Part shown: positions 52,261 through 61,028 of the stretch, piece by piece
Numbering within the stretch: the stretch's first letter is position 1
Layout of the letters: the number at the start of each line of letters is the position of its first letter
Made by a program: the position numbers and the translations under genes
Notes under the pieces: generated by a model
Seen by the model: only the letters and a program-made list of their open reading frames with translations
Databases searched by the model: none
What the model was told of the DNA's origin: nothing
Source: an uncultured Bacteroidales bacterium
GTDB lineage: Bacteria > Bacteroidota > Bacteroidia > Bacteroidales > P3
DNA length: 64,000 nucleotides
Reading direction: 5' to 3'
Assembly (NCBI GenBank): GCA_900315935.1
Contig: ONBB01000002.1
Location: 1-64,000, forward strand

Positions 52261-52511
52261 CCCACCCTACACGCCATCAAATTGCGACATATCTGACCAA
52301 CTACGCCCTAAGCGAATTGGTGAGATACGTAATGGAGGACACCAATTGTAGCATCGAGCAGGCTATGGAGACCGTCTACAACTCCCCGTTGATGGGACCC
52401 TTACAGGATGAGGAATGCGAACTGTACGTGCAAAGCCCGGCCTACCTGTACGAGTTGATGAACAGCCAGTTGCAATCTGCTCAACGGCCAATTGCATCTA
52501 CAGTACTATGA
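52257..52511 (+). CDS. Small third gene of the DUF3791/DUF3990 cassette
   Basis: 84 residues overlapping the DUF3990 stop by 4 bp. Helical throughout (IATYLTNYALSELVRYVMEDTNCSIEQAMETVYNS) with LYVQSPAYLYELMNSQLQ near the end. I recall similar short proteins ending in LYxxSxxYxYExL beside DUF3990 genes, but cannot name the family. A third, possibly regulatory, component of the cassette is likely. Its 3' end overlaps the convergent membrane-protein gene by 6 bp. Confidence 0.72.
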   Translation: MTHPTRHQIATYLTNYALSELVRYVMEDTNCSIEQAMETVYNSPLMGPLQDEECELYVQSPAYLYELMNSQLQSAQRPIASTVL

Positions 52512-52901
52512 GCGCCGCGATTGCGCAAGCAATTTCCGCAACCGTTCATTGTCCTCGTGCGAAGTTTTGCTTGTGGGGCGGTTCTGCATGATGCCTCTGA
52601 GTTGCTCCTCCTGCATCCACCGCTCCCTCCGCCTGGCATCGGTATCTCCCATCACAAGGAGGAGCAACAGGGTTAGCAAAGGGCTTATCAGCAACGAGAG
52701 CAGGAACCACAGAGCACCACTGCGCCCACGTTCTCTTGCGGCTTTGGCCACAAGCATTGGAAACAGAAAAATATAGGCGAGAACCACCAAGCCAATGAGA
52801 CCGATGATTACTGGAGTCCAGTCCATCTGCCATTGCCAACCATATCTTAGAAGTATCATTTCATTGTCATTTCCACGCTCGTCCGTACCCCGTTGAGCCA
52901 T
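52506..52901 (-). CDS. Small membrane protein of unknown function
   Basis: 131 residues from ATG 52901; an ATG at 52859 or a GTG at 52931 are alternatives. Two hydrophobic segments, PVIIGLIGLVVLAYIFLFPMLV and ALWFLLSLLISPLLTLLLLLVM, connected by KAARERGRSG, then a charged C-terminal tail (DARRRERWMQEEQLRG). This is a two-helix hairpin with a cytoplasmic tail. Family not recognised. Its promoter is at 53098-53128, so the mRNA has a leader of almost 200 nt containing a large imperfect hairpin. Confidence 0.7.
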   Translation of the reverse strand: MAQRGTDERGNDNEMILLRYGWQWQMDWTPVIIGLIGLVVLAYIFLFPMLVAKAARERGRSGALWFLLSLLISPLLTLLLLLVMGDTDARRRERWMQEEQLRGIMQNRPTSKTSHEDNERLRKLLAQSRRS

Positions 52902-52936
52902 TATATCAAGAAGCGTGGCACCGTGTACCACTTCTC

Positions 52937-53050
52937 CTAGTGGAGGTCTTGAGAATTACCTTGATATGCAGAAATGGGAACAGTCCACGCAAACACGCGA
53001 ACCGTCATACCACTCTTGCATATCACAGAAGTTTCTCAAGTTTCCACTAG
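52937..53050 (-). other. Long imperfect inverted repeat in the leader of the 52.5-kb gene
   Basis: Left arm 52937-52977 (CTAGTGGAGGTCTTGAGAAT then TTGATATGCA) pairs imperfectly with 53010-53050 (reverse complement CTAGTGGAAACTTGAGAAAC then TGATATGCAAGAGTGG). It falls between the TSS predicted from the 53098-53105 box and the start codon, so it would form a roughly 40-bp hairpin in the leader RNA. Confidence 0.65.
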
Positions 53051-53097
53051 CAAGACGAAGATACAACGCTTCGAGATTTCACTCATGAAATCGGATG

Positions 53098-53128
53098 CAA
53101 AGATACGACACTTCTCCGACATGGCAAA
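53098..53128 (-). promoter_or_regulatory. Promoter of the 52.5-kb gene with CCATGT element
   Basis: Minus-strand TTTG at 53128-53125 (-33), CCATGTCGG starting at 53124, TATCTTTG at 53105-53098; CCATGT to -7 is 19 nt. Confidence 0.82.
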
Positions 53129-53152
53129 ATTTATTTTCTATGCCTAAAAGAA

Positions 53153-53174
53153 AACGCCCCAATTTTAGGGCGTT
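53153..53174 (-). terminator. Terminator of the GT84-GH94 gene
   Basis: Stem AACGCCC (53153-53159) / GGGCGTT (53168-53174). On the minus strand it is followed by TTCTTTT. About 18 nt past the stop of the large gene. Confidence 0.82.
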
Positions 53175-53191
53175 AAAAAAGTCATCCACTC

Positions 53192-56100
53192 TTACGAGAT
53201 GTCAATCTCGTGCACCTGCCCGTCATCGATCAGGCGGATTTCCGAACGCCGGGTCATCGTCTCCGAGTTTTGAGTGTATTTAATCACGTAGGTGCTGCCG
53301 CCGTGGCGGTAACGGACAGTGAATGACGGCCAGTCGGTGGGGACACGCGGGTCGAAGGTGAGGGTGTCGCCCTCCTTGCGGAGGCCGAGGATATTCTCGA
53401 CGCCGGTCTTATAAGCCCACGAGGCAGAGCCGGTGTACCAGGTCCAGCCGCCGCGGCCTGGATGCTGCGGGTTGGAGTAGATGTCGGCCGCCATACAGTA
53501 GGGCTCGACCTTGTATTTGAGCACATCGGCCAGCGAGTGGGTGCGGTGGATGGGGTTGATGATGGAGTAGAGGTAGTAGGCCATGTCGTAGCGCCCCTCC
53601 TTGAGCTGCGCCATGATGTACCACATGGCGCCGTGGGTGTACTGGCCCCCGTTCTCGCGCACGCCGACGGGATAGTTCATGATATATCCGGGCGAGGGCT
53701 GCGAATCCTTGAAGGCGGGCGTGAGGAGCTGGATGATTTCATGCTCGCGGTTGACGAGGCGGTTGTCTGTCTCGCGCATGACGGATTGCTTCTGCTCGGG
53801 CGTGGCCACGTCGGTGAGGATGCTCCAAGCCTGGCTGATGAGGTCGATTTGGCACTCGGTGTTGTTGCGGCTGCCCATGGGGTCGCCGTTGTCGTAGTAG
53901 GCGCGGAGGAACCATGCTCCGTCCCAGGCGGCGTTCTGGAGGGCATCGACCATGCGCTGGCGGAAAGCCGCCAATTCCTCGCAATAGGAAAGGTCTGCCC
54001 CGGGCATCATCTGCGTGAGCTTCTCCATCTTGGGAAGCAGGTCGGCCAGGAAGAAGGCCACCCACACGCTCTCGCCCTTGCCACCGACACCAACGGCGGA
54101 CATGCCGTCGTTCCAGTCGCCGCAACCCATCAGCGGCAAACCGTGGGCACCAATGCGGGACATGGAGCGGCCGATGGCGCGCCGCAGGTGCTCATAGAGC
54201 GTGGCGGATTCAGCACTTGCGCCATAGTTCATGCCGCGCTCGGCCTCGCCGGGAGCCAACGGCTCGGCCTGCGAGAAAGGTACCTCCTCGACAAGGATGG
54301 AGGCGTCGCCGGTAACGCGCACATACTGGTAGGTTACAAACACCAGCCAGAGGTAGTCGTCGCTGAAGGTGGTGCGGGCACCGAGGTGCAGGCTCTCGTG
54401 CCACCAGTGCAGCACATCGCCCTCGGCGAACTGGTGCGCCGCATGGTCGAGTATCTGACGGCGGGCATAGGCTGGATCGCTGTAAAGGAGGCTCATCACA
54501 TCCTGCAGCTGGTCGCGGAAGCCGGTGGCGCCGCCCACCTGATAGAATCCTGCACGGGCATAGAGACGCGAGGCATAGACCTGGTAGAGGTACCAGCGGT
54601 TGAGCATGTGGTTGAACGACGGGTCGGGGGTCTCCACCTGGATGTGGGAGAGTTTCTCGTCCCAATAGGCGACCACACGGTCGAACTCTGCGTTGATGGC
54701 GGCCATGGTTATAATATTACCAGCCTTTCCAGTTTCACCACTATTGCCAGCATCACAAGCGATTACATAAGCCACCGCCTTCTCGCCGCCGGCGGGCACA
54801 TTGACCGTCATGCCCAGGCGTTTGCGGTTGGGGTAGTTGAGGCTGATGTCGGTCAGCGGCTCGGTAGCGGTGAGACGCACCGTCTGGTCGTGGTAGATGG
54901 GGTGGTAGACGTTGCGCACACAAAGGGTGTTCGCCCCCTCGTCCCACTCGGAATGCAGGTAGCGGGCGGTCTGCTCCTCACTCATGCCGAGCACCAGTTT
55001 GTAGACCATGTCGAGCTGCACCTCCATGGCCTCAGACGTCTTGTTGCAGACCTTGATTTGGTAGTATTTCTCCTGCCTGTCGCAAGCCACGAAGAGGCGC
55101 ACGGCCACCGTCATGTCGTCATATTCGGCGTCGAAGGCCGACCATCCCTGGCTGTGGCGCGCCGTGGCGGGGACAAACTGTTTCTTGTTGATGAGGAGCA
55201 TCTCGCTGGCGGTGTCGCGCACGATGTCGTTGCTCCATCCGGTGAGCTTGAACTGCTGGGCATTGTGGGCAAAGGTGAAGCCGGCCATGGTGGAACTCAC
55301 CACGCATCCGAAATGCTGCTCGTTGGCCAGCACATTGACCCACGGCATGGGCGTGTTGGTGTTGGTTACCACATAGTCGCTATGCCAAATTCCTTTGGCA
55401 TGGTTCGCTCCGCTTCGGTCGCGTTCCCCGCCGTCGAATCCGCCGTACTGGTTGTAGAACTCCAGGTTGCTCCACACACGGAACTCTTTCCTGGGTTTCA
55501 GCACGGGATACTCTATCTTGTCCTGGTAGTGCTGGTTGGCCACCTCGAGCCGACGCAGCTGCTGCGCCATGGTAACGCCCTCCTTGGTGTTGAAGCTCAA
55601 GCGCGCCACTGTATGCAAAAGGGTGCGCTCTTCGGGGCTCACGTCCTTTCCATTGAGGACATAGACGCGTCCGGCATCGCTGTGGGGAGCCCACAGGTAC
55701 TCGGTGTTGGCCATGCCGTGGATGAAGTGGGTGAGGCCGTCGCGCTCGCTGTCGGGGGCATCGTTGATGAAGACCAGGTCGAGCTGCAGGCCGTGCACTT
55801 TGTAATACTCAAAGGCGCGTAGTATCTCCTTGGCGTGTCCGGAACGCTCCATGCTGTCCACCTCCATGAGCAGGATGGCGAGGTCGCCGCTGATGCCGAA
55901 ACGCCACAGGCCGCTTTGCGACAGGGTGTTGCGGGCCAGCACCTCGTTGCGGTCGTTGCCGAGGGTGGCGGTCTGCGCCATGTATTTGGCCATGCTGCAA
56001 TAGAGGCGCATCTGGCTGCCCTTCAGCAGCGACATGCTGGTGCGCATATTGTTGAACACGCTGGAGGTCTTGAAAGCGTACTCCACATCCATCGGGCTCT

Positions 56101-59100
56101 GGTACTGCTCGGTGAGTTGCAGCAGCTGTTCTTTGGCCTTGGCAAAGGCGGTGAGGATATAGGCTTCCACCTTCTTGCCTGCCGGGATGTGCAGGCGGCG
56201 GCGCATGGACATGATGGGGTCGAGGGTGGTTCCCACGGTGCCGGTCAGCGTGCGGCGGCTCTCGATGATGTCGGCGCGACGCAGGCTGTTGCCACGACCG
56301 AGGAATTTCAGACGTGAGGTTTCATATTCCACCAGGCTGTTGCCATCCTCGCACTCTTCCACCCACAGCTTGTGCAGCATGTGGTTGCGGCTGCCGTGGG
56401 CACCCGGTCGGCTGAAGAGCAGAGCCTCGTGCTCGGAGTCGTATTCCGACAGCACCTTCATGCCGGCAAACACGCGGTGGCTCTCGTCCTCGGCGGCAGG
56501 TGCCAGCACCACCTCGCCATAGGTGGTGATCTCCAGGTCCACATCCTGCCCGCTGTTGTTGGCGAAGGTGATGCGGCGCAACTCGGCACTGCGGTCCTTG
56601 AGCACCGTTACCTCGGTCTTGGTCTCCACGTCATGGTCCACACGCAGGTAGCTCAGCTTGTCGCTGGCGAAGCTCACCCGGTAACTCTCGGGCATAACAT
56701 CGAGCGGGGCGTAGGTGGCGCTCCAAAGGCGGTCGGTGCGCAGGTCGCGTATGTAGAGGAAGGTGCCGTAATGGTCGGAACTGATTTTGCGGTAGCGGTT
56801 GAGCAGTATGTTTTTGTAGCGAGAGAATCCGCTGCCACGGTCGTTCATCAGCACGGTGTACTGCCCATTGCTCACCACGCCGATTTCCGGCACATTGGCG
56901 ATGGTGTCGAAGTCGCGGGCATCGCTCTCGGTCTGCACCTTGCTGTACTGGTAGCGCTTGTACTGCGTTACCTTGAGGTCGATATAGGGTTTCACCTGCG
57001 CCTTTTCTTTGAGCAGGGTGTCCATCGACCGCATGGCGGGTTCCTGCATGAAATAGCGCTGCAGGCAGTTGTCCGACAGGTAATTGGCCAGCGAGGCCAG
57101 TATCATGCCCTGGTGGTGGGCGTAGTGGGCCTTGACGGGCACATGGTCCTCCTCGTCGTAGCTCTCATAGAAGCCGAACTGGTCGTACATGTTGAGAGCC
57201 TTGTACCGCAGCATGTTGTCGTAGACCGCGCGGTCGTCCACACCGATGGCCATCAGCGAGCTGTAAGGCGACACCACGATGCGGTCGGGCGTGGTGTTCT
57301 GGAATTTGAGGTAGGGCACTCCGAAGGCGTGGTATTTGTAGTTGCGGGCATCGTCGAGTTCGTTGTAGGCAGTCTCGCTGATACCCCAGGGGAGTTCGGG
57401 GCTGGAATTCTGGATAAAGGCGCGTTGGGCGCGGATGGCGAAGCTGTAGGTCTCGTCCATCAGCGTGTGCTTGTAGGTGGGCAGGAAGATGAGGGGCATG
57501 AAGTACTCGAACATGGTGCCGTACCACGAGGCTACGCCCTTGTAGCCACGGTACTGCACCAGCGTCTTGTCTAGGCAGAACCAGTGCTTGTAGGGTGCGT
57601 CGCCCTGTGCGATGGTGAGGAAGCTGGTGAGGCGCGCCTCAGAGGCGAAGTTGTTGTAGTGGTAGGGCAGCAGGGTGTAGTTGGTGGTGTCGTAGCCGAT
57701 GCTGAACACGTCCAGTTCGGGATTGTAAAGCTTGGAGAAGTCAGTCTGGTCGATGAGGCGCTGCACCTTGGCCGACAGCGACTCGGCCTCTTCCTTGTCG
57801 GAGAGGTAGCCTTTCACCGTGTAGAGGCAGGCCACGAAGTTGCCGCTGTCGCAGGTGCTGATGAAGAAGTTGGGCAGGGCCTTCAGTGTCTCCACGCTGT
57901 ACCAGTTGAAGAGGTGGCCGTTCCACTTCTCCAGCTGCATCACAGTGTCGACGACATGCTCCATCCGGCGCAGGGCGTCGGCGTGTGTGATGAAGCCCAG
58001 TTCGGCAGCCGAGATGAGGGCGGTGAGCGAATAGCCGATGTTGGTGGGCGAGGTCTTGTAGTCGGTCAACGGTTCGCGCCCCAGCTGGTAGTTGTCGGGG
58101 ATGAGCCAGTGGTTGTCCTCGGTGAGGAGGGTGTCGAAGAAATGCCACGTGTCCTGTGCCAGCCGGCGCACCTCGGCGGCCTCTTTCTCGTTGAGGCTTC
58201 GCTTCTCCTGCGGAAACTTATTGCCCAGCCAGTACATCAGCAGCGGCGCGCTGACCCACATGACGAAGCAGAACAGTGCGGCGACATGGGCGGCAATGTT
58301 CGTCGGATAGAGCACAATTGCCAAGGCAAGCACCGCCGATGCCGCCACATAGTTGAACCAGAACTTGCCGATGTAGTCGCCCAGGGTGCCCTTGGTGCTC
58401 TTGGCGGCCTCGTCGCTGGTGATCCAGGCCAGCAGGTCGCGATGGGAGAACCACATGCGGTAGCAGGCGCGCACCAGCGCGTCGGTGTACATCAGCGCCT
58501 CCTTGGGCAGCAGGGCGAACTGTACCAGCGAGCGGTAGGCTATCACGCGGAATCCGCGCATGAGGGTCATGTAGTACTTGTAGTGCCGTCCCAGGTTCGG
58601 CACCTTGGTAACCTGCCCCACGATGAAGAATACGATGGGGCTGGCCACCACCACCAACGCCAGCACCACGGCCAGCAACGGCATCCTGGCAGCAAAGCCC
58701 GCCACTATCATCAGTAGCACCGCCAGGCTCAGCACCGAGCGGCGCAGGTTGTCGAATATCTTCCAGCGGCCTATGGTGTTAACCTGGTTCCTGACCTTTT
58801 CGCCTCGCTCGTTGCGGACGGTGTTCTTCAGCCACGAGATGATCTGCCAGTCGCCACGCGTCCAGCGATGGTGGCGCTTGGCGTCGTCGATGTAGTTGGA
58901 GGGGTTGTCGTCGAAGAGTTCCACGTCGTTGATGAGGCCGCAGCGGATGTGGCACCCCTCGAGCAGGTCGTGGCTGAGGATGAGGTTCTCGGGGAACGCA
59001 CCCCCCAGCACCTGCTGGAAGACACGCAGGTCGTAGATGCCCTTGCCGCAGAAAGACCCCTCGTTGAAGATGTCCTGGTAGAGTTCGAAGCTGGCGGTGG

Positions 59101-60856
59101 TGTAGACGTCCAATCCGCCCAGACCGGCCATGAGCTGGGCGTAGCGGCTCTTGTTGGTAACCTCGACATCCACGTTGACACGGGGCTGCATGATGCCATA
59201 GCCGCCGTCCACCCTACGGCCGTCTTTCGACAGCCGGGCGCGGTTCAGCGGGTGGGCCATGGCGCCGACAAGCTTCTGCGCCGAGTAGAGCACCAGCTCG
59301 GTGTCGGTGTCCAATGTGATGATAAACTTGATGGGTGTAGTTGTACCATCTGCCTGCGGCAGCCCAGCCTTCCCCTTTCCGCTTTGCACTTTCCACTCCG
59401 TGATGGTCTCACAGCGGAAGCGCTTCTGCCGGTCCTCCTCCGAGGTGTTGCCCAGCAGCAGGTCGTTGAAGTGGAGTATGGCACCGCGTTTGCGCTCGTG
59501 GCCCAGCCAGGTGCGCTCGCCCTCGCTCCAGGCGCGGCGGCGGTAGACGAAGTTGAATATCGGTGCGCCGTACTTCTCGTTGAGTTCCTTGACTTTCGCA
59601 AGGCCGGCACCCGCCACCTCGTCGTCCCACGGCGCATCGGCCTCGGCGTGGGAGGCCGCGTCGCCGACGAGCGTGTAGTAGAGGTTCTGCCCGCCGGCAG
59701 CAGCCTGGTGGCCGCCGTCTATCCTGCCCTCGCCACGGTTGATGTTCGACAGGTAGTACACTTCGAGCTGCTCCAGCAACTCGACGGTCTTCTCCTTGTT
59801 TTTCAGTATGGTGGGCATGATAACCATGGTGGCGTACTCGTCGGGGATGAGGCCGTCCTTGAACTTCAGCTTGAAGGTGCCCACGGGCTTGTGCAGTTTG
59901 CCGAGCAACCAGTTGAAAAGGTCGATGACCACCTGGCTCATCGGCACCAGGAGCAGCAATGCCAGAATTAAAAAATGAATATTGAAAATAGAAAACTCCG
60001 TGGCGGCACCGGCCACCAGTCCCGCCAGCGCCATAGTGGCCAGCACCACAATCCACACATAGCTGTGCGCCCGGGCCTTCCACCGTTTGGGCGGGAAGAG
60101 CTGCCAGCCCACGTGCTCGCCCTTCTCGTCGGCGGCGGCAAGCAACGCCTCCACCAGGTCGTGTTCCTTCACCTTCTGCTTGCGGCAGAGGCGCGCCACC
60201 TGGTCGCGGTAGTCCTCCTTGGTCTTGTCCTGCATCTGGTCGTACATGCCCGCCTTCTCGGCTTTGAGCATGCGCTCGGAGAAGCTGACGGCATCAACCA
60301 ACTCGGCCACTGGCAGCTTGGCCATCTTCTTCAACGAGTTGAAGATATTCATCATCAGCAGGTTATGACGTGCGGCAACGCCCAGGTATTCCATATCGGC
60401 CTGGCTCTTGTCGGTGGGCGAGTAGCGGTAAGCCTGCTGGCGTTCCAACTCGCCGCACAGGTCGGCCAGTTCCTTGAGCAAGAGGGTTTTGACGATGGGT
60501 GTGAGGGCATAGACCTCGGGATAGCTCAAATAGTCCTTCTGCGTTACCTGCACCTGGCTCAAATACCTGAACAGCAATCCCTTGTCGACAGCGAAGTGGC
60601 TGCGGCGCAGGTAGCCCTCGAGCAGTTTCCACAGCATCTCGAGCCTGCGGCTCCCCACCCCCGAACGGCGGCTTTCGAGCCCCTTCAACTCCTCGCGCAG
60701 CACCTTCTCCTGCTCGCTCACCTGGTAGTAGTTGTCCAGCACCCACTCGTTGGTGCTGCCCACCAGGCGGCTCGACTTCGTCTCCTCGACCAGCAGCATA
60801 TAGTAGCGCGTGATTGTCTTCACGCTCTCCTTGAAAGTCTTGTACATACTGTCCAT
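53192..60856 (-). CDS. Giant GT84-GH94 cyclic beta-1,2-glucan synthase-like protein
   Basis: 2554 residues from ATG 60856 (MDSMYKTFKESVKTITRYY); a frame open to 60970 crosses the promoter. Order: N-terminal cytoplasmic helices; membrane helices near 282-305; a GT84-type glycosyltransferase with LDTDTELV (about 515) and RWTRGDWQ (about 669); membrane helices at about 703-748 and 837-877; a glycoamylase-like region (about 985-1170, SWYGTMFEYFMP, PWGISETAYNE); and a C-terminal GH94 phosphorylase domain with MGCGDWNDGM (about 2242-2251) carrying the catalytic Asp. This is the NdvB/ChvB layout, in which glucan is made by the GT and trimmed by the GH94 domain. Exact product (cyclic or linear beta-1,2-glucan) is inferred. 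Low-complexity inserts occur at 59368-59400, 59965-60000 and about 54710-54765. Confidence 0.88.
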   Translation of the reverse strand: MDSMYKTFKESVKTITRYYMLLVEETKSSRLVGSTNEWVLDNYYQVSEQEKVLREELKGLESRRSGVGSRRLEMLWKLLEGYLRRSHFAVDKGLLFRYLSQVQVTQKDYLSYPEVYALTPIVKTLLLKELADLCGELERQQAYRYSPTDKSQADMEYLGVAARHNLLMMNIFNSLKKMAKLPVAELVDAVSFSERMLKAEKAGMYDQMQDKTKEDYRDQVARLCRKQKVKEHDLVEALLAAADEKGEHVGWQLFPPKRWKARAHSYVWIVVLATMALAGLVAGAATEFSIFNIHFLILALLLLVPMSQVVIDLFNWLLGKLHKPVGTFKLKFKDGLIPDEYATMVIMPTILKNKEKTVELLEQLEVYYLSNINRGEGRIDGGHQAAAGGQNLYYTLVGDAASHAEADAPWDDEVAGAGLAKVKELNEKYGAPIFNFVYRRRAWSEGERTWLGHERKRGAILHFNDLLLGNTSEEDRQKRFRCETITEWKVQSGKGKAGLPQADGTTTPIKFIITLDTDTELVLYSAQKLVGAMAHPLNRARLSKDGRRVDGGYGIMQPRVNVDVEVTNKSRYAQLMAGLGGLDVYTTASFELYQDIFNEGSFCGKGIYDLRVFQQVLGGAFPENLILSHDLLEGCHIRCGLINDVELFDDNPSNYIDDAKRHHRWTRGDWQIISWLKNTVRNERGEKVRNQVNTIGRWKIFDNLRRSVLSLAVLLMIVAGFAARMPLLAVVLALVVVASPIVFFIVGQVTKVPNLGRHYKYYMTLMRGFRVIAYRSLVQFALLPKEALMYTDALVRACYRMWFSHRDLLAWITSDEAAKSTKGTLGDYIGKFWFNYVAASAVLALAIVLYPTNIAAHVAALFCFVMWVSAPLLMYWLGNKFPQEKRSLNEKEAAEVRRLAQDTWHFFDTLLTEDNHWLIPDNYQLGREPLTDYKTSPTNIGYSLTALISAAELGFITHADALRRMEHVVDTVMQLEKWNGHLFNWYSVETLKALPNFFISTCDSGNFVACLYTVKGYLSDKEEAESLSAKVQRLIDQTDFSKLYNPELDVFSIGYDTTNYTLLPYHYNNFASEARLTSFLTIAQGDAPYKHWFCLDKTLVQYRGYKGVASWYGTMFEYFMPLIFLPTYKHTLMDETYSFAIRAQRAFIQNSSPELPWGISETAYNELDDARNYKYHAFGVPYLKFQNTTPDRIVVSPYSSLMAIGVDDRAVYDNMLRYKALNMYDQFGFYESYDEEDHVPVKAHYAHHQGMILASLANYLSDNCLQRYFMQEPAMRSMDTLLKEKAQVKPYIDLKVTQYKRYQYSKVQTESDARDFDTIANVPEIGVVSNGQYTVLMNDRGSGFSRYKNILLNRYRKISSDHYGTFLYIRDLRTDRLWSATYAPLDVMPESYRVSFASDKLSYLRVDHDVETKTEVTVLKDRSAELRRITFANNSGQDVDLEITTYGEVVLAPAAEDESHRVFAGMKVLSEYDSEHEALLFSRPGAHGSRNHMLHKLWVEECEDGNSLVEYETSRLKFLGRGNSLRRADIIESRRTLTGTVGTTLDPIMSMRRRLHIPAGKKVEAYILTAFAKAKEQLLQLTEQYQSPMDVEYAFKTSSVFNNMRTSMSLLKGSQMRLYCSMAKYMAQTATLGNDRNEVLARNTLSQSGLWRFGISGDLAILLMEVDSMERSGHAKEILRAFEYYKVHGLQLDLVFINDAPDSERDGLTHFIHGMANTEYLWAPHSDAGRVYVLNGKDVSPEERTLLHTVARLSFNTKEGVTMAQQLRRLEVANQHYQDKIEYPVLKPRKEFRVWSNLEFYNQYGGFDGGERDRSGANHAKGIWHSDYVVTNTNTPMPWVNVLANEQHFGCVVSSTMAGFTFAHNAQQFKLTGWSNDIVRDTASEMLLINKKQFVPATARHSQGWSAFDAEYDDMTVAVRLFVACDRQEKYYQIKVCNKTSEAMEVQLDMVYKLVLGMSEEQTARYLHSEWDEGANTLCVRNVYHPIYHDQTVRLTATEPLTDISLNYPNRKRLGMTVNVPAGGEKAVAYVIACDAGNSGETGKAGNIITMAAINAEFDRVVAYWDEKLSHIQVETPDPSFNHMLNRWYLYQVYASRLYARAGFYQVGGATGFRDQLQDVMSLLYSDPAYARRQILDHAAHQFAEGDVLHWWHESLHLGARTTFSDDYLWLVFVTYQYVRVTGDASILVEEVPFSQAEPLAPGEAERGMNYGASAESATLYEHLRRAIGRSMSRIGAHGLPLMGCGDWNDGMSAVGVGGKGESVWVAFFLADLLPKMEKLTQMMPGADLSYCEELAAFRQRMVDALQNAAWDGAWFLRAYYDNGDPMGSRNNTECQIDLISQAWSILTDVATPEQKQSVMRETDNRLVNREHEIIQLLTPAFKDSQPSPGYIMNYPVGVRENGGQYTHGAMWYIMAQLKEGRYDMAYYLYSIINPIHRTHSLADVLKYKVEPYCMAADIYSNPQHPGRGGWTWYTGSASWAYKTGVENILGLRKEGDTLTFDPRVPTDWPSFTVRYRHGGSTYVIKYTQNSETMTRRSEIRLIDDGQVHEIDIS
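59368..59400 (-). repeat. Heptamer-like repeat inside the GT84-GH94 gene (1)
   Basis: Minus strand GGAAAGT, GCAAAGC, GGAAAGG, GGAAGG, encoding EWKVQSGKGKAG between the transferase strands. The same GGAAAGT unit occurs in alaS. Confidence 0.7.
59965..60000 (-). repeat. Heptamer-like repeat inside the GT84-GH94 gene (2)
   Basis: Plus-strand AATGAAT, ATTGAAA, ATAGAAA pattern; the minus strand encodes TEFSIFNIHFLIL inside a membrane helix. It resembles the AT-rich repeats around 41.2 and 50.6 kb. Confidence 0.65.
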
Positions 60857-60876
60857 CGTCAATAAATAATGAGTAA

Positions 60877-60924
60877 ATATATAATAGGTGAATTTGCAAA
60901 GATACAACTTTTTTCCCACTTTGC
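60877..60924 (-). promoter_or_regulatory. Promoter of the GT84-GH94 gene
   Basis: Minus-strand TATCTTTG at 60904-60897, with TTTG upstream (the CAAA at 60925-60928 region) at about 20-nt spacing. The chosen start is 40 nt downstream. Confidence 0.75.
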
Positions 60925-61028
60925 CAAACGAACTTTTCAAACAACTCACTATCAACCACCTGCAAATCAAATTAACATTGTAACGCTGACCACGACACAG
61001 AAAAGAGCCCCCTGTTTTTCCATCAATG

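Noticed and set aside
53462-55822. Plus-strand 786-codon frame opposite the GT84-GH94 gene
   Set aside because: His/Val/Gly-rich antisense shadow.
60857-60970. N-terminal extension of the GT84-GH94 protein
   Set aside because: It crosses the TATCTTTG promoter box and is not protein-like.
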